NCBI GenBank assembly: GCA_003221035.1
Contig: QHUB01000010.1
Span: 41,277 to 105,276 of the forward strand
DNA: 64,000 nt
Direction of reading: 5' to 3'
DNA from: Gemmatimonadota bacterium
Lineage (GTDB): Bacteria > Gemmatimonadota > Gemmatimonadetes > Gemmatimonadales > GWC2-71-9
The notes under the pieces: model-generated
What the model saw: only the letters and a program-made list of their open reading frames with translations
Told to the model about the DNA's origin: nothing
Databases searched by the model: none
Program-made: the position numbers and the translations under genes
In this document: positions 40,922 through 50,175 of the stretch, piece by piece
Numbering within the stretch: position 1 is the stretch's first letter
How the letters are laid out: every line of letters starts with the position of its first letter

Positions 40922-42415
40922 GTGAATCCCACAGTGATGCTGCTCACCACGCTCGCAGCGGCGCAGAGTCCCGTCGGCGTGTTCGACGCGCAAACCGATG
41001 TGGGCCAGGTGCGACGCGCGGGCTCCACGACGTACGATGGCGAGCGCCAGGAGTACGTGATCAGCGGCGCGGGTCAGAACATGTGGGGCGCGCGCGACGA
41101 CTTCCATTTCGTGTGGAAGCGCGTGAGCGGCGATTTCATTCTCTCAACCCGGGCGCGCTTCATCGGTACCGGAGTCGAGGAGCATCGCAAGATCGGCTGG
41201 ACGATTCGACCGACGCTCGAGCCGACGGGCGTCCACGTGACCGCCGCGTTGCACGGCAATGGCCTGATGTCGCTGCAATACCGCCGCACGACCGGCGGCG
41301 AGACCGAGGAGACCAGATCGCGCGACAGCCTCCCGGACGCGGACGCCGTGATCCAGCTCGAGCGCCGCAACGGCGTCTACATCATGTCTGTCGCGCGCTT
41401 CGGCGACACGCTCGCCACCCAGGAGCTGAGCGGCATTTCGCTTCCGGACACGGTGTACGTCGGTCTGTTCGTCTGCGCCCACAACGACACCGTCGTCGAG
41501 CGCGCCACTTTCGGCAATGTCCGGATCACCAAACCCGCGCCGGCTGAACTCGTCCCCTACCGCGACTACCTCGGCAGCAACCTGGAGATTCTGGACGTCT
41601 CGAGCGGCAATGCGACGATCGTGCACCGGTATCCAGGATCGTTTCAGGCGCCGAATTGGACGCGCGACGGCAAGGCCCTGATCTACGCGCAGGAAGGCCG
41701 GCTGTACCGGTTCGATCTCGCGTCACGCGAGGCTGCCGCCGTCAACACCGGCTTCGCGACACGCAACAACAACGATCACGTGTTGTCGTTCGACGGCCGG
41801 ATGCTGGCCATCAGCAATCACCTCCCGGAAGACAGCGGGGCCGCGTCGATCGTGTATACCGTTCCGGCGACCGGCGGCACGCCGAAGCGGATCACGGCGA
41901 GGGGACCATCCTACCTGCACGGCTGGTCGCCCGATGGTCGCTGGCTGGTATTCGTCGGTCAACGCAACGACGAGTTCGACATCTACAAGATTCCGGCGGC
42001 CGGCGGCGAAGAGATTCGGCTGACCCAGTCGCCGGGCCTCGACGACGGCCCGGAGTACGCGCCTGATGGCAAGTACGTCTATTTCTGCTCGGTGCGCAGC
42101 GGCCGGATGCAGATCTGGCGCATGCGGCCCGATGGCACCGGGCAGGAGCAGGTCACCAACGACGGGTTCCACAACTGGTTTCCGCACATCTCACCCGACG
42201 GCAAGTGGATCGCGTTCATCTCGTTTCTGCCGTCGGAGGTGGCCGCGAACGATCATCCCTTCTACAAGCACGTCCTCCTGCGATTGATGCCGATCGGGGG
42301 CGGTCCCGCGCGCGTGATTGCGTACGTGTATGGCGGGCAGGGAACGATCAACGTGCCGTCCTGGTCCCCGGACTCGAAACGGCTCGCGTTCGTCAGCAAC
42401 ACAGCCGTACCCTAA
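40922..42415 (+). CDS. TolB-like propeller protein with an N-terminal concanavalin-type domain
   Basis: 497 aa. A short leader (MLLTTLAAAQ) is a probable signal peptide. Residues about 20-195 form a jelly-roll (DUF1349-like): WKRVSGDFILSTRARFI, KIGWTIRPTLEP, TVVERATFGNVRI. The C-terminal half has PD40/TolB repeats: PNWTRDGKALIYAQEGRLYRF, GWSPDGRWLVFVGQR, EYAPDGKYVYFCS and ISPDGKWIAFIS. It should be periplasmic and act in carbohydrate binding or protein contacts. GTG at 40922. It ends 3 nt before the DDAH gene. Confidence 0.8.
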   Translation: MNPTVMLLTTLAAAQSPVGVFDAQTDVGQVRRAGSTTYDGERQEYVISGAGQNMWGARDDFHFVWKRVSGDFILSTRARFIGTGVEEHRKIGWTIRPTLEPTGVHVTAALHGNGLMSLQYRRTTGGETEETRSRDSLPDADAVIQLERRNGVYIMSVARFGDTLATQELSGISLPDTVYVGLFVCAHNDTVVERATFGNVRITKPAPAELVPYRDYLGSNLEILDVSSGNATIVHRYPGSFQAPNWTRDGKALIYAQEGRLYRFDLASREAAAVNTGFATRNNNDHVLSFDGRMLAISNHLPEDSGAASIVYTVPATGGTPKRITARGPSYLHGWSPDGRWLVFVGQRNDEFDIYKIPAAGGEEIRLTQSPGLDDGPEYAPDGKYVYFCSVRSGRMQIWRMRPDGTGQEQVTNDGFHNWFPHISPDGKWIAFISFLPSEVAANDHPFYKHVLLRLMPIGGGPARVIAYVYGGQGTINVPSWSPDSKRLAFVSNTAVP

Positions 42416-42418
42416 GTC

Positions 42419-43204
42419 ATGCTTGTCGCTGTCACCCGCGCCATCAGTCCTACGTTGGCGGATTGCGAGCTCACGCATCTCGGGCGTGAACCCATCGACG
42501 TCGCGCACGCGATCGCGGAGCACGGCTGTTACGAGGATGCCTTGCGCTCAGTCGGCGCGACGGTAGTTCGTGCAGCTCCGGAGCCCGATCTGCCGGACGC
42601 CGTCTTCGTCGAGGATGCGGCGCTCGCGCTGGATGAAACCGCGGTCATCACCCGGCCGGGCGCGGCCACGCGCCGGCGCGAAACCGCTTCTTTGGCCACA
42701 GTACTGGGCCCCTACCGTTCGTTGCTGCGCATCCAACCGCCCGGCACACTCGACGGTGGCGACGTGCTGCGTGTGGGACGCCGGCTCTACGTGGGCCAAT
42801 CAGCCAGATCGAATCGCGCGGGCATCTCCCAGCTCGAATCACTGCTCGCGCCGTGGGACTATGAGGTGATTCCCGTTGCGGTCGACGGATGTCTGCACCT
42901 CAAGAGTGCCGTGACGCAGGTGGGAGAGCGGTTGCTGTTGATCAACTCGCGCTGCGTACGTCCGTCGTGTTTCCCGTCCATGGAAATGATCGAAATCGCG
43001 CCCGCGGAGCCGCTCGGCGCGAACGCGCTTTGGATTGAAAGCGTCGTGCTCTATCCAGCACACTATCCCGAAACGGCCGAGCGTCTGGAGCGCGGCGGCG
43101 TGCGGGTGGTGCCGGTCCCCTGTACCGAGCTCGCCAAAGCCGAAGGTGGCGTGACGTGTTGCAGTATTCTGCTCGAGTCGGAGCCTGCTGCGAGAAGACG
43201 TTGA
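42419..43204 (+). CDS. dimethylarginine dimethylaminohydrolase family protein
   Basis: 261 aa. The guanidino-modifying pentein fold: DAVFVEDAAL (substrate-binding Glu/Asp), GTLDGGDVL, the catalytic His in GCLHLKSAV and the nucleophilic Cys near the C-terminus in GGVTCCSILL. DDAH hydrolyses methylarginines to citrulline plus methylamines; related enzymes act on arginine. ATG at 42419, just after the TolB-like gene. Distant from the arg cluster, so not obviously co-regulated. Confidence 0.87.
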   Translation: MLVAVTRAISPTLADCELTHLGREPIDVAHAIAEHGCYEDALRSVGATVVRAAPEPDLPDAVFVEDAALALDETAVITRPGAATRRRETASLATVLGPYRSLLRIQPPGTLDGGDVLRVGRRLYVGQSARSNRAGISQLESLLAPWDYEVIPVAVDGCLHLKSAVTQVGERLLLINSRCVRPSCFPSMEMIEIAPAEPLGANALWIESVVLYPAHYPETAERLERGGVRVVPVPCTELAKAEGGVTCCSILLESEPAARRR

Positions 43205-43232
43205 AGACCATCGGCATCGTCGGCGAATCGAA

Positions 43233-45350
43233 CTAGTCCGCCGCCTGCCGCTCGGGGGGCGTTGTTTCGTCGGCCAACAGTCGGAATGACTTCACGGCGC
43301 CGGTGAGCCGGTCGGCCGCCTCGGCGAGCTGGTTGGCCGACGACGCGATCTCTTGCGTCGACGCGCTTTGCTCTTCGCTCGACGCGGCCAGTTCCTCGGC
43401 GGACGCGAGCAAGCCGTCGGTCTGGCTGGAGACGTTGGTCAGGCGGTTGGCAATCTCTTCGATGAGCGCCCGCATCTCGGCGGCCGATTGCGCGATATCA
43501 CGACCCCAGGCGGCGTTGGCATCGGCTTCGCCGGCAACGGTGCCCAACCCCTGCGCCGCCGTCTGCGACGCCTCGCGCGCGGCCGCGCCGCCTTCGGCCA
43601 GTCGGACGAGCCGGTCGCGAGTCGCCTGGACGCGCGTGAGCACGCCGCGCACGGTATCCGCCGTCTCGCCCGCCGCGGCCGCCGCGACCGTTGCGAGCTT
43701 GCGCACTTCGTCCGCCACGACGGCGAACCCGCGTCCCTGCGGTCCAGCGCGCGCCGCTTCGATGGCGGCGTTCAACGCGAGCATGTTGGTCTGCGTGGCG
43801 ACGGCCTTGGTCTGCGCGACGAATGTTTGGATTCTCGCGGTCGCCTGCGTCAGCGCCTCGGCTTCTTCCGCTCCTTTCGAGACATCCTCCGCGAGCTTGA
43901 CGAGCCGCGCGGTGCTCTGATCGAGTCCCTCCTTGTGCCGCCGCGCGAGCGCCGAGAGATCGGCATTGCGGCGCGCGGCCTCTTCGGCGCCCTGCGCGAG
44001 CTTGACGGCGATCTGAAGAATGCGGGCGGCGTCGTCCGCCGCGGCCCGGACCAGCTGCGTCTGCTCACTCGCGCGCTTCGACAAATCCTGCGACGTGGCG
44101 GCCATCTCCTGCGTCGATGCGCTCATCTCTTCGGTGGACGCGGAGATCTCCGTTGCCATGGCGGCGGCTTCGTCTGCTGCCGCGCGGATCGCTCCGACCA
44201 GCCGCCGCAAGGCTACCACCATCGAGTGCACCGAAGACATGAGTGCAGCCACCTCCCCCGCCTCGGACCGGTGCATCGCCACGGCCACCGACAGATCGCC
44301 GCCTGCGACGCGGCTCGCGATCTCGCCGGCCGCGCGGACCGGCTCTGTCACCAGGCGGTCCAGGCGCTGCGACAGCCAGAACAGGGCGGCCACCGCAATG
44401 GCGCCTATGGCCAGTGCGCCAATCCAGATCATGAGCTGCATCGTCCGGGCGGCGGCAAATGCCGTGGTTGCGGGCTCCCGGTACAGTACCCACCACGATC
44501 CCTCGTGCGTGGGCACGGCGACGACGAGCTCCCGCACGCCGGCGGCGGTGGTGATGTGGCTCGTTGTCGCCGTGGCGGTGAACGCGATGTCGGCCTGATC
44601 GGCGAGCGGCTGCAGAAGCAGGGTGGGGTTGCGTGACACGAGGACGGTCTTGTCCGCTGAGACGATCTCCAGGTACGCCCGGCCCGCCAGCTCTTCGCTG
44701 CCGAGCATCCTGCTGAGACGCTCGGTGCTGAACAGCGCCTGGAGCACGCCAAGTGACTGCCGTTGCCCGGGCGCGCGAATGGCCGCGTCGAATTCGAGCT
44801 CGGTTTCCGCGCCCGTGGAGTCGGACTGTGGGTTGCCTTCATACCAGCCGTCCGCCATGGCGCGCCGCCACCACATCTCGTCGCTCTGGACGAAGTCGGT
44901 GCCCTCGCCGGTGACCAACACGTTGAATCCATGGCGTTCGGAGATGCTGATCTGCGAGAAATCGGACGTCGCAACGTAGTTTCGGACAAATTCGCGCAGC
45001 GTCGGATCCGCCCCGAGGCCGCGCGTCGGATCGAACTGCTGTTCGAGCGTGGCGATGGCGGTTCGGTCGAGGCCACGGGCGGAGGCATCCTGGCCGGCCT
45101 GACGCACTTGTGCGACGACTTCCGGCACGCTCGCCAGCGCCTCGATTTCGCGACGCCGGTCCTTGGAGTAGAGCGACACAATAGCCGCCACCCGGGTCGC
45201 TACATCACGGCCTCGCATGTCCGCCTGCTGCTCGAGAGCCTGACCGACGCGGTTGCTGGTCAGCCACGCGACGAGCGCGACCAGAAGCAGCGCCGCTCCC
45301 GCACCGTAGACGAGAAAACTCTGCCGCAGTTGTTGGGACTTGATGGCCAT
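43233..45350 (-). CDS. methyl-accepting chemotaxis protein
   Basis: 705 aa. TM1 lies near 12-32, a periplasmic dCache-like sensor at about 33-300, TM2 near 305-325, then HAMP and a long signalling coiled coil. The tip is conserved ([17 protein letters not shown] and [15 protein letters not shown]). Heptad-rich Ala/Glu helices with [16 protein letters not shown] follow the class with 40 heptads or more, perhaps 44H. No cheA, cheW or flagellar genes are nearby; the array partners must be elsewhere. ATG at 45350 lies 18 bp from leuS on the other strand. Confidence 0.93.
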   Translation of the reverse strand: MAIKSQQLRQSFLVYGAGAALLLVALVAWLTSNRVGQALEQQADMRGRDVATRVAAIVSLYSKDRRREIEALASVPEVVAQVRQAGQDASARGLDRTAIATLEQQFDPTRGLGADPTLREFVRNYVATSDFSQISISERHGFNVLVTGEGTDFVQSDEMWWRRAMADGWYEGNPQSDSTGAETELEFDAAIRAPGQRQSLGVLQALFSTERLSRMLGSEELAGRAYLEIVSADKTVLVSRNPTLLLQPLADQADIAFTATATTSHITTAAGVRELVVAVPTHEGSWWVLYREPATTAFAAARTMQLMIWIGALAIGAIAVAALFWLSQRLDRLVTEPVRAAGEIASRVAGGDLSVAVAMHRSEAGEVAALMSSVHSMVVALRRLVGAIRAAADEAAAMATEISASTEEMSASTQEMAATSQDLSKRASEQTQLVRAAADDAARILQIAVKLAQGAEEAARRNADLSALARRHKEGLDQSTARLVKLAEDVSKGAEEAEALTQATARIQTFVAQTKAVATQTNMLALNAAIEAARAGPQGRGFAVVADEVRKLATVAAAAAGETADTVRGVLTRVQATRDRLVRLAEGGAAAREASQTAAQGLGTVAGEADANAAWGRDIAQSAAEMRALIEEIANRLTNVSSQTDGLLASAEELAASSEEQSASTQEIASSANQLAEAADRLTGAVKSFRLLADETTPPERQAAD

Positions 45351-45368
45351 GTTTTAATTATCGCACGC

Positions 45369-47771
45369 ATGCGCGACGTCCCAAACTACGATCCGGCTTC
45401 GCTCGAAGCAAAGTGGCAAACCCGCTGGGCTGAGCGACACATCAACGAGCCCGACCTCGATCGGGCCCCTCGGCCGTTCTACAACCTCATGATGTTTCCC
45501 TACCCGTCGGCCGAGGGACTCCACGTCGGCAACATGTTCGCGTTCACGGGTGCGGACATCCACGGCCGGTTCAAGCGGCTCCAGGGCTACGACGTGTTCG
45601 AGCCCATGGGGTTCGACGCGTTCGGCATTCATTCCGAGAACTACGCGCTGAACATCGGCACGAACCCCGCGCGGCTCATCCCGCAAAACATCGCCAATTT
45701 CCGCCGCCAGCTGCAGCGGTTCGGCGGCATGTTCGACTGGCGGCACGAGCTGTCGACGACCGATCCCGCTTACTACAAATGGACGCAGTGGCTCTTCCTG
45801 CAGCTGTTCAAGAAAGGGCTCGCGTACAAGAAGCGCGCGGCGGTGAACTGGTGCCCCAAGGATAAGACCGTGCTCGCCAACGAGCAGGTCATCGACGGGC
45901 GCTGCGAGCGCTGCGACACGCCGGTGGAGCAGCGATTTCTCGACCAATGGTTCTTCCGCATCACGAACTATGCGGAGCGCCTCCTCCAGAACCTCGAAAA
46001 CATCGACTGGTCCTCCTCGACGGTCTTGCTGCAGCGCAACTGGATCGGGCGCAGCGAAGGCGCCGAGCTGATCTTCGAGACGCCGGGCGGCAAGAAGATC
46101 ACCGTCTTCACCACTCGGCCCGATACGGTGTTTGGCGCGACCTATCTCGTGCTCGCGCCCGAGCATCCGTTTGTGGAGGAGCTGACGGCGGTCGAGCAGC
46201 GCGGCGCGGTGAAAGCCTACCAGCGGGAAGTGCAGTCCAAGGACATCGTCTCGCGACGCGTCGGAGACAAGACGAAGACGGGCGTCTTCATCGGCTCGTA
46301 CGCCCGGAACCCTGCGACCGGCGAAGCGATCCCCATCTGGATCGCCGACTATGTGCTGATGGAATACGGCACCGGCGCCATCATGGCGGTCCCGGCACAC
46401 GACAAGCGCGACTTCGAATTCGCCACGCAGTTCAAGCTCCCGATCCGGCAGGTCGTTGCGGTCCCGGGCGAGACGCTCCCCATCGTGTCCGAGAGCGGAA
46501 GCTTGATCAATTCGGGGCCGTTCGACGGGATGTCTTTTGGCGATGGCCTCCGCAAGATCGTCGCGTGGCTGGCGGAGCGCGGCCTGGCGACGCCGCGCGT
46601 GCAATACCGCCTGCACGACTGGTGCATCTCTCGCCAACGCTACTGGGGACCGCCGATCCCCATCATCTATTGCGAGAAATGCGGCGTCGTGCCGGTGCCG
46701 GAGCAGGACCTGCCCGTCGAGCTGCCGCTGATCGAAGACTTCCGGCCCGACGACACGGGCGTCAGCCCGCTCGCGCGTCACGAGGAGTGGTATTTCGTGA
46801 AGTGCCCGCAGTGTGGCGGTACAGCGCGGCGCGAGACCGATGTGTCGGACACGTTCCTCGATTCCGCCTGGTATCACTTGCGCTACCCGTCGACCGAGTT
46901 CCACGACCGGCCGTTCGACCCGGCGCGTTCGAAGAAGTGGCTCCCGGTGTCGAGCTACATCGGTGGTAACGAGCACGCCGTGCTTCATCTATTGTACGCG
47001 CGCTTCGTGAACCTCGTGTTGCAGGATCTCGGCCTTGTGCACTTCGAGTCGCCGTACCCCAAGTTCCGGGCCCACGGTCTGATCATTAAAGACGGTGCCA
47101 AGATGTCGAAGTCGCGCGGCAACGTGGTCGTGCCCGATACCTACATCAAGGAGTGGGGCGCCGACACCTTCCGGTTGTATCTGATGTTCCTCGGCCCATT
47201 CCAGGAGGGCGGCGATTTCCGCGATTCAGGAATCGTGGGACAGCGCCGCTTCCTGGAGAAGGTGTGGACAATGGTGCATGAGACGGGCGCAAAGGGCGGC
47301 GCGGCTCCCGCGGAGCTGCAGCAACGGCTTCACCGCACCATCCGCAAGGTGTCAGCGGATACCGAGGCGCTGCACTACAACACCGCCATCGCCGCGATGA
47401 TGGAATACGTCAACGAACTCCGGGAGCAGGGGGCCGGGAGCCGGGAGCTGGTCGAGCCGCTCGTCGCCATGCTCGCGCCCTATGCTCCACACATTGCCGA
47501 GGAGCTCTGGGAGGTCTTGGGCCACCAGGAGACAGTGTTTGCCGCGCGGTGGCCCGCCTTCGACGAGAAACTCGCGTCCGCCGGCGATGTCGAAATTGCC
47601 GTGCAGGTGAACGGCAAACTCCGCTCGCGCCTGACCGTCCCGCGAGGCATGGCGGAGAAAGACGTGCTCGACCGCGCGCTCGCGGACGAGGCGGTGAAGA
47701 AGTTTGTCGATGGACAAAAGCTCAAGAAAGTGATCTACGTGCAGGACCGGCTCCTCAACCTGGTCGTCTAA
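45369..47771 (+). CDS. leuS: leucyl-tRNA synthetase
   Basis: 800 aa, class Ia. It charges tRNA-Leu. The HIGH-like motif is HVGN at 52-55 and KMSKS is at 578-582. The CP1 editing domain (TTRPDTVFGATYLVLAPEHP, YGTGAIMAVPAHD) is present. Zinc-type knuckles CERCDTPV and CPQCGGTA are intact. The C-terminal tRNA-binding domain ends LLNLVV. ATG at 45369; upstream in-frame codons overlap the MCP gene. The codons for GAGSREL (near residue 690) come from a heptad-repeat array (47422-47449) inserted in a loop of the anticodon-binding domain. Confidence 0.95.
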   Translation: MRDVPNYDPASLEAKWQTRWAERHINEPDLDRAPRPFYNLMMFPYPSAEGLHVGNMFAFTGADIHGRFKRLQGYDVFEPMGFDAFGIHSENYALNIGTNPARLIPQNIANFRRQLQRFGGMFDWRHELSTTDPAYYKWTQWLFLQLFKKGLAYKKRAAVNWCPKDKTVLANEQVIDGRCERCDTPVEQRFLDQWFFRITNYAERLLQNLENIDWSSSTVLLQRNWIGRSEGAELIFETPGGKKITVFTTRPDTVFGATYLVLAPEHPFVEELTAVEQRGAVKAYQREVQSKDIVSRRVGDKTKTGVFIGSYARNPATGEAIPIWIADYVLMEYGTGAIMAVPAHDKRDFEFATQFKLPIRQVVAVPGETLPIVSESGSLINSGPFDGMSFGDGLRKIVAWLAERGLATPRVQYRLHDWCISRQRYWGPPIPIIYCEKCGVVPVPEQDLPVELPLIEDFRPDDTGVSPLARHEEWYFVKCPQCGGTARRETDVSDTFLDSAWYHLRYPSTEFHDRPFDPARSKKWLPVSSYIGGNEHAVLHLLYARFVNLVLQDLGLVHFESPYPKFRAHGLIIKDGAKMSKSRGNVVVPDTYIKEWGADTFRLYLMFLGPFQEGGDFRDSGIVGQRRFLEKVWTMVHETGAKGGAAPAELQQRLHRTIRKVSADTEALHYNTAIAAMMEYVNELREQGAGSRELVEPLVAMLAPYAPHIAEELWEVLGHQETVFAARWPAFDEKLASAGDVEIAVQVNGKLRSRLTVPRGMAEKDVLDRALADEAVKKFVDGQKLKKVIYVQDRLLNLVV
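47422..47449 (+). repeat. heptad array inside leuS
   Basis: Four consecutive 7-nt units of the GGGAGCC type (47422-47449) are translated as REQGAGSREL in a variable loop. A complementary array at 57554-57581 encodes nearly the same peptide (GAGSREP) in an unrelated protein. Confidence 0.75.
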
Positions 47772-48874
47772 AGCGTCTTGCTGACCAGGTCGCCGACCAG
47801 GTAGCCAACCGCCGCAACTCCCAGTCCGATCACAAACATGTCGACGCCGCTGCGGAATACGCCGCGGCCGGTGAAGAAGCTGCGCGCCGCGCCCACGGCA
47901 AAGTGTGACAGCATCGCGGTGATGAATGCAATCCAGATCGCTACGCGCCCTTCGAACACCAGAAATGGAAAGACGGGGATGAACGCCCCGATCGCCGTGG
48001 CGAGACCGGTGATCCAGCCCTCCTTGAGCGGCGTCGCGTGTGCTTCGCCGATCTTCAGCTCTTCTCGGACCTGCTCCCCCAGGGCGCGCTCGGGATCGCG
48101 CATCACCTCTTCCGCCATCCGGCGCGCCGTGCGCGGATCGACGCCCTTCGCCTGATACTGGAGCTCCATCTCTTCCATCTCGACCTCGGGCATGAGCGCG
48201 ATCTCTTCCTTCTCCATCGCAATCTCGTGCTCGTATACCTCTTGCTCGCTCTTCGCGGCCAGGTAGCCCGACGATCCCATCGATAGAGCGTCCGCGATCA
48301 TGCCGGCGACACCCGAGATCATGATCATGTGCGGCTGCGCGGCCGCGCCGATCACCCCGGCGACCAGCCCGAAGTTTGCCGTCAGCCCGTCGTTGAAGCC
48401 GTAAACGACGTTTCGCAGAAACCCGCCCGATCCGGTCTTGTGCCACGGCTCCGCGCTCTTTCCCGCGAGATCCGCCAGCGTGCCGGCGTGCGCCGCCGAT
48501 TCCTTGGCGAGCTGCAGCGACACTTCCTGCGCGTCTGCCTGGCTGCTCTCCCGGTGCAGGTTGAGGTAGCCTTTGACCTCCTGACCTTCCTCCCGGAGCA
48601 AGAGCGGCAGCAAGTAGCGGGTCCCAAAACGGCGGCCGAACCAGGCGCGCAGGCGTGCGTTGAACGACGGCTTCGCGTGAGCGACCTTATAGCCATTCTC
48701 GGCGAGCAGCTGGCTCCACACCTGGACGTGCCGTTCTTCCACGCCGGCGAGCTTGATGTAGATGTCCTTGCGGTGGGGGTCGGTCTCCTGGCCGGCGAGC
48801 GCGAGATAGAGGAAGGCGGCGTCGGCTTCATCTTGCCAGTGATGCAGCCACTCGTGCACGTCTGGTTTCGACAT
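47768..48874 (-). CDS. ferritin-like/VIT1-CCC1 iron or manganese transporter family protein
   Basis: 368 aa. An N-terminal ferritin-like domain (about 1-140, DEADAAFLYLALAGQE and EERHVQVW as diiron helices) is fused to a VIT1/CCC1 transporter with five hydrophobic segments (NVVYGFNDGLTANFGLVAGV, GWITGLATAIGAFIPVFPFL). VIT1-type proteins move Fe2+ or Mn2+ out of the cytosol; the ferritin-like domain may sense or feed iron. ATG at 48874. The stop overlaps the leuS stop (CTAA). A heptad-rich region fills the 173-bp gap to the sigma gene. Confidence 0.86.
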   Translation of the reverse strand: MSKPDVHEWLHHWQDEADAAFLYLALAGQETDPHRKDIYIKLAGVEERHVQVWSQLLAENGYKVAHAKPSFNARLRAWFGRRFGTRYLLPLLLREEGQEVKGYLNLHRESSQADAQEVSLQLAKESAAHAGTLADLAGKSAEPWHKTGSGGFLRNVVYGFNDGLTANFGLVAGVIGAAAQPHMIMISGVAGMIADALSMGSSGYLAAKSEQEVYEHEIAMEKEEIALMPEVEMEEMELQYQAKGVDPRTARRMAEEVMRDPERALGEQVREELKIGEAHATPLKEGWITGLATAIGAFIPVFPFLVFEGRVAIWIAFITAMLSHFAVGAARSFFTGRGVFRSGVDMFVIGLGVAAVGYLVGDLVSKTL

Positions 48875-48923
48875 GCCCCAAGATACCCTGCTTCTGGTCA
48901 AGTTCCTACTGGGTAAATACTTA

Positions 48924-49010
48924 CGTGCGTCGCGCGTCGTACGCCGTGCGTGCTGCCGCTTTGAACGCGACGCCCGACGCCCGACGCCCGACGCCCGACG
49001 TACGAGTCGC
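48924..49010. repeat. intergenic inverted heptad array
   Basis: Four units of the CGTGCGT type (48924-48951) and six of the GACGCCC type (48969-49010) flank a 17-nt centre. Four of the latter are exact copies. The arms are partly complementary. They lie in the divergent gap between the VIT gene and the ECF sigma gene, ending 37 bp before the sigma ATG. Confidence 0.8.
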
Positions 49011-49047
49011 GACCCTATAGCTCCTTGTCGCATCTAACTTTTCGGAC

Positions 49048-49578
49048 ATGACTGTGGCCCTCGCCGTTCCCGATGTCATCGTCGCCCGCGCGCAAGCCGG
49101 AGATGAAGCAGCTCTCGAGACCCTGTATCGGGCCTTTGAGACGCCTGTCTACCATCTCATCCGGCGGATCCTGCGGCGGCCCGAAGACGCCGAGGACGTG
49201 TTGCAGGAGACCTTTCTCGAGGTCGTTCGCAGCATCAAGCAGTACCGCGGCGAGGGCTATCTCTGGGGCTGGATCCGGAAGATCGCGACGACCAAGGCGC
49301 TGATGCGGATCAGGCGCGACTCGGTCCGCGAGACGGAAACGATGGACGATGAACACGGCAAACCAGGGATGCACGTCGGCGCGAACATCGACCTCGAGCG
49401 CGCCTTCGAGCGGCTGTCGGAAACGTCCCGTGCGGTCGTCTGGCTGCACGATGTCGAGGGATTCACGCACGAGGAGATCGCGGAGCAGATGGGAAAAACG
49501 GTGAGCTTTTCGAAGTCGCAGCTGGCGCGGGCCCACGCGCGGCTGCGGCGGATGCTCGATCAGGGAGCGCATACATAA
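49048..49578 (+). CDS. ECF RNA polymerase sigma factor
   Basis: 176 aa. Region 2 is RAQAGDEAALETLYRAFETP to EDAEDVLQETFLEVVRS, with the -10-melting block; region 4 (ETSRAVVWLHDVEGFTHEE then IAEQMGKTVSFSKSQLARAH) binds the -35 box. There is no region 1 or 3, as in ECF sigmas. ATG at 49048. It forms a unit with the anti-sigma gene (TAATG overlap) and PDZ protein, typical of an envelope-stress regulon with autoregulation. The stress signal is unknown. Confidence 0.9.
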   Translation: MTVALAVPDVIVARAQAGDEAALETLYRAFETPVYHLIRRILRRPEDAEDVLQETFLEVVRSIKQYRGEGYLWGWIRKIATTKALMRIRRDSVRETETMDDEHGKPGMHVGANIDLERAFERLSETSRAVVWLHDVEGFTHEEIAEQMGKTVSFSKSQLARAHARLRRMLDQGAHT

Positions 49579-50153
49579 TGCACTGCACGATGGAAGATCT
49601 GGGAGCCCTGCGGGCAGGTGAGGCGTCGGTCTGGGCGCGCCGCCACATCACCACCTGCGCGCACTGTCAGGCGGAGCTCGAGCGACTCTATCAGCGTGTC
49701 GCGCAGCTCAAGGCGCTTCCGGCCCTGCACCCGCCGCGCGATCGCTGGCCCGTCGTCAAAGCGGCGCTGCGCGCGGAACGCACGCGCCGCCGCCGCACCT
49801 GGGGCACGTGGACCGGCAGTCTCGCCCTCGCCGCCACGATCGCAGCCGTGCTGCTGATGCAGCCGGCGGCGACGAACACCGTCTATGCCGAGTTGAGCCA
49901 GGCGAAACAGCAGTCGGCGACGCTCGAAGATTCTTTGAAACAAGTCGATACCGACGGTCGCGTGTTGAGCGGTCATGCGGCGGCCGCGGTTGCCGATCTG
50001 GAAGACCGCATTTCCGTACTCGACGGCACCCTGGCGCAGCGGGCAGAAAGTGACCAGGACGCTGAACTCGTCAAACTATGGCAGGAGCGCGTCGGGCTCA
50101 TGCGCGAGCTGGTCAGCGTTCACGTGACCCGCGCTCGCTATGTCGGGCTCTAA
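49578..50153 (+). CDS. anti-sigma factor, zinc-finger type, membrane-anchored
   Basis: 191 aa. HITTCAHC near residue 24 is the zinc-binding ZAS motif that holds the ECF sigma. One membrane helix occupies about 79-97 (GSLALAATIAAVLLMQP). The periplasmic part (100-191) is a helical coiled coil with Gln and Glu heptads. The ATG overlaps the sigma stop by one base. Release of sigma probably follows proteolysis or conformational change from the periplasmic coil. Confidence 0.86.
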   Translation: MHCTMEDLGALRAGEASVWARRHITTCAHCQAELERLYQRVAQLKALPALHPPRDRWPVVKAALRAERTRRRRTWGTWTGSLALAATIAAVLLMQPAATNTVYAELSQAKQQSATLEDSLKQVDTDGRVLSGHAAAAVADLEDRISVLDGTLAQRAESDQDAELVKLWQERVGLMRELVSVHVTRARYVGL

Positions 50154-50175
50154 GCGAGACCCTGGAGGAGAGATG

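Noticed and set aside
48969..49010. CRISPR-like or direct-repeat array
   Set aside because: Units are 7 nt with no spacers and no cas genes; it is a short tandem array.
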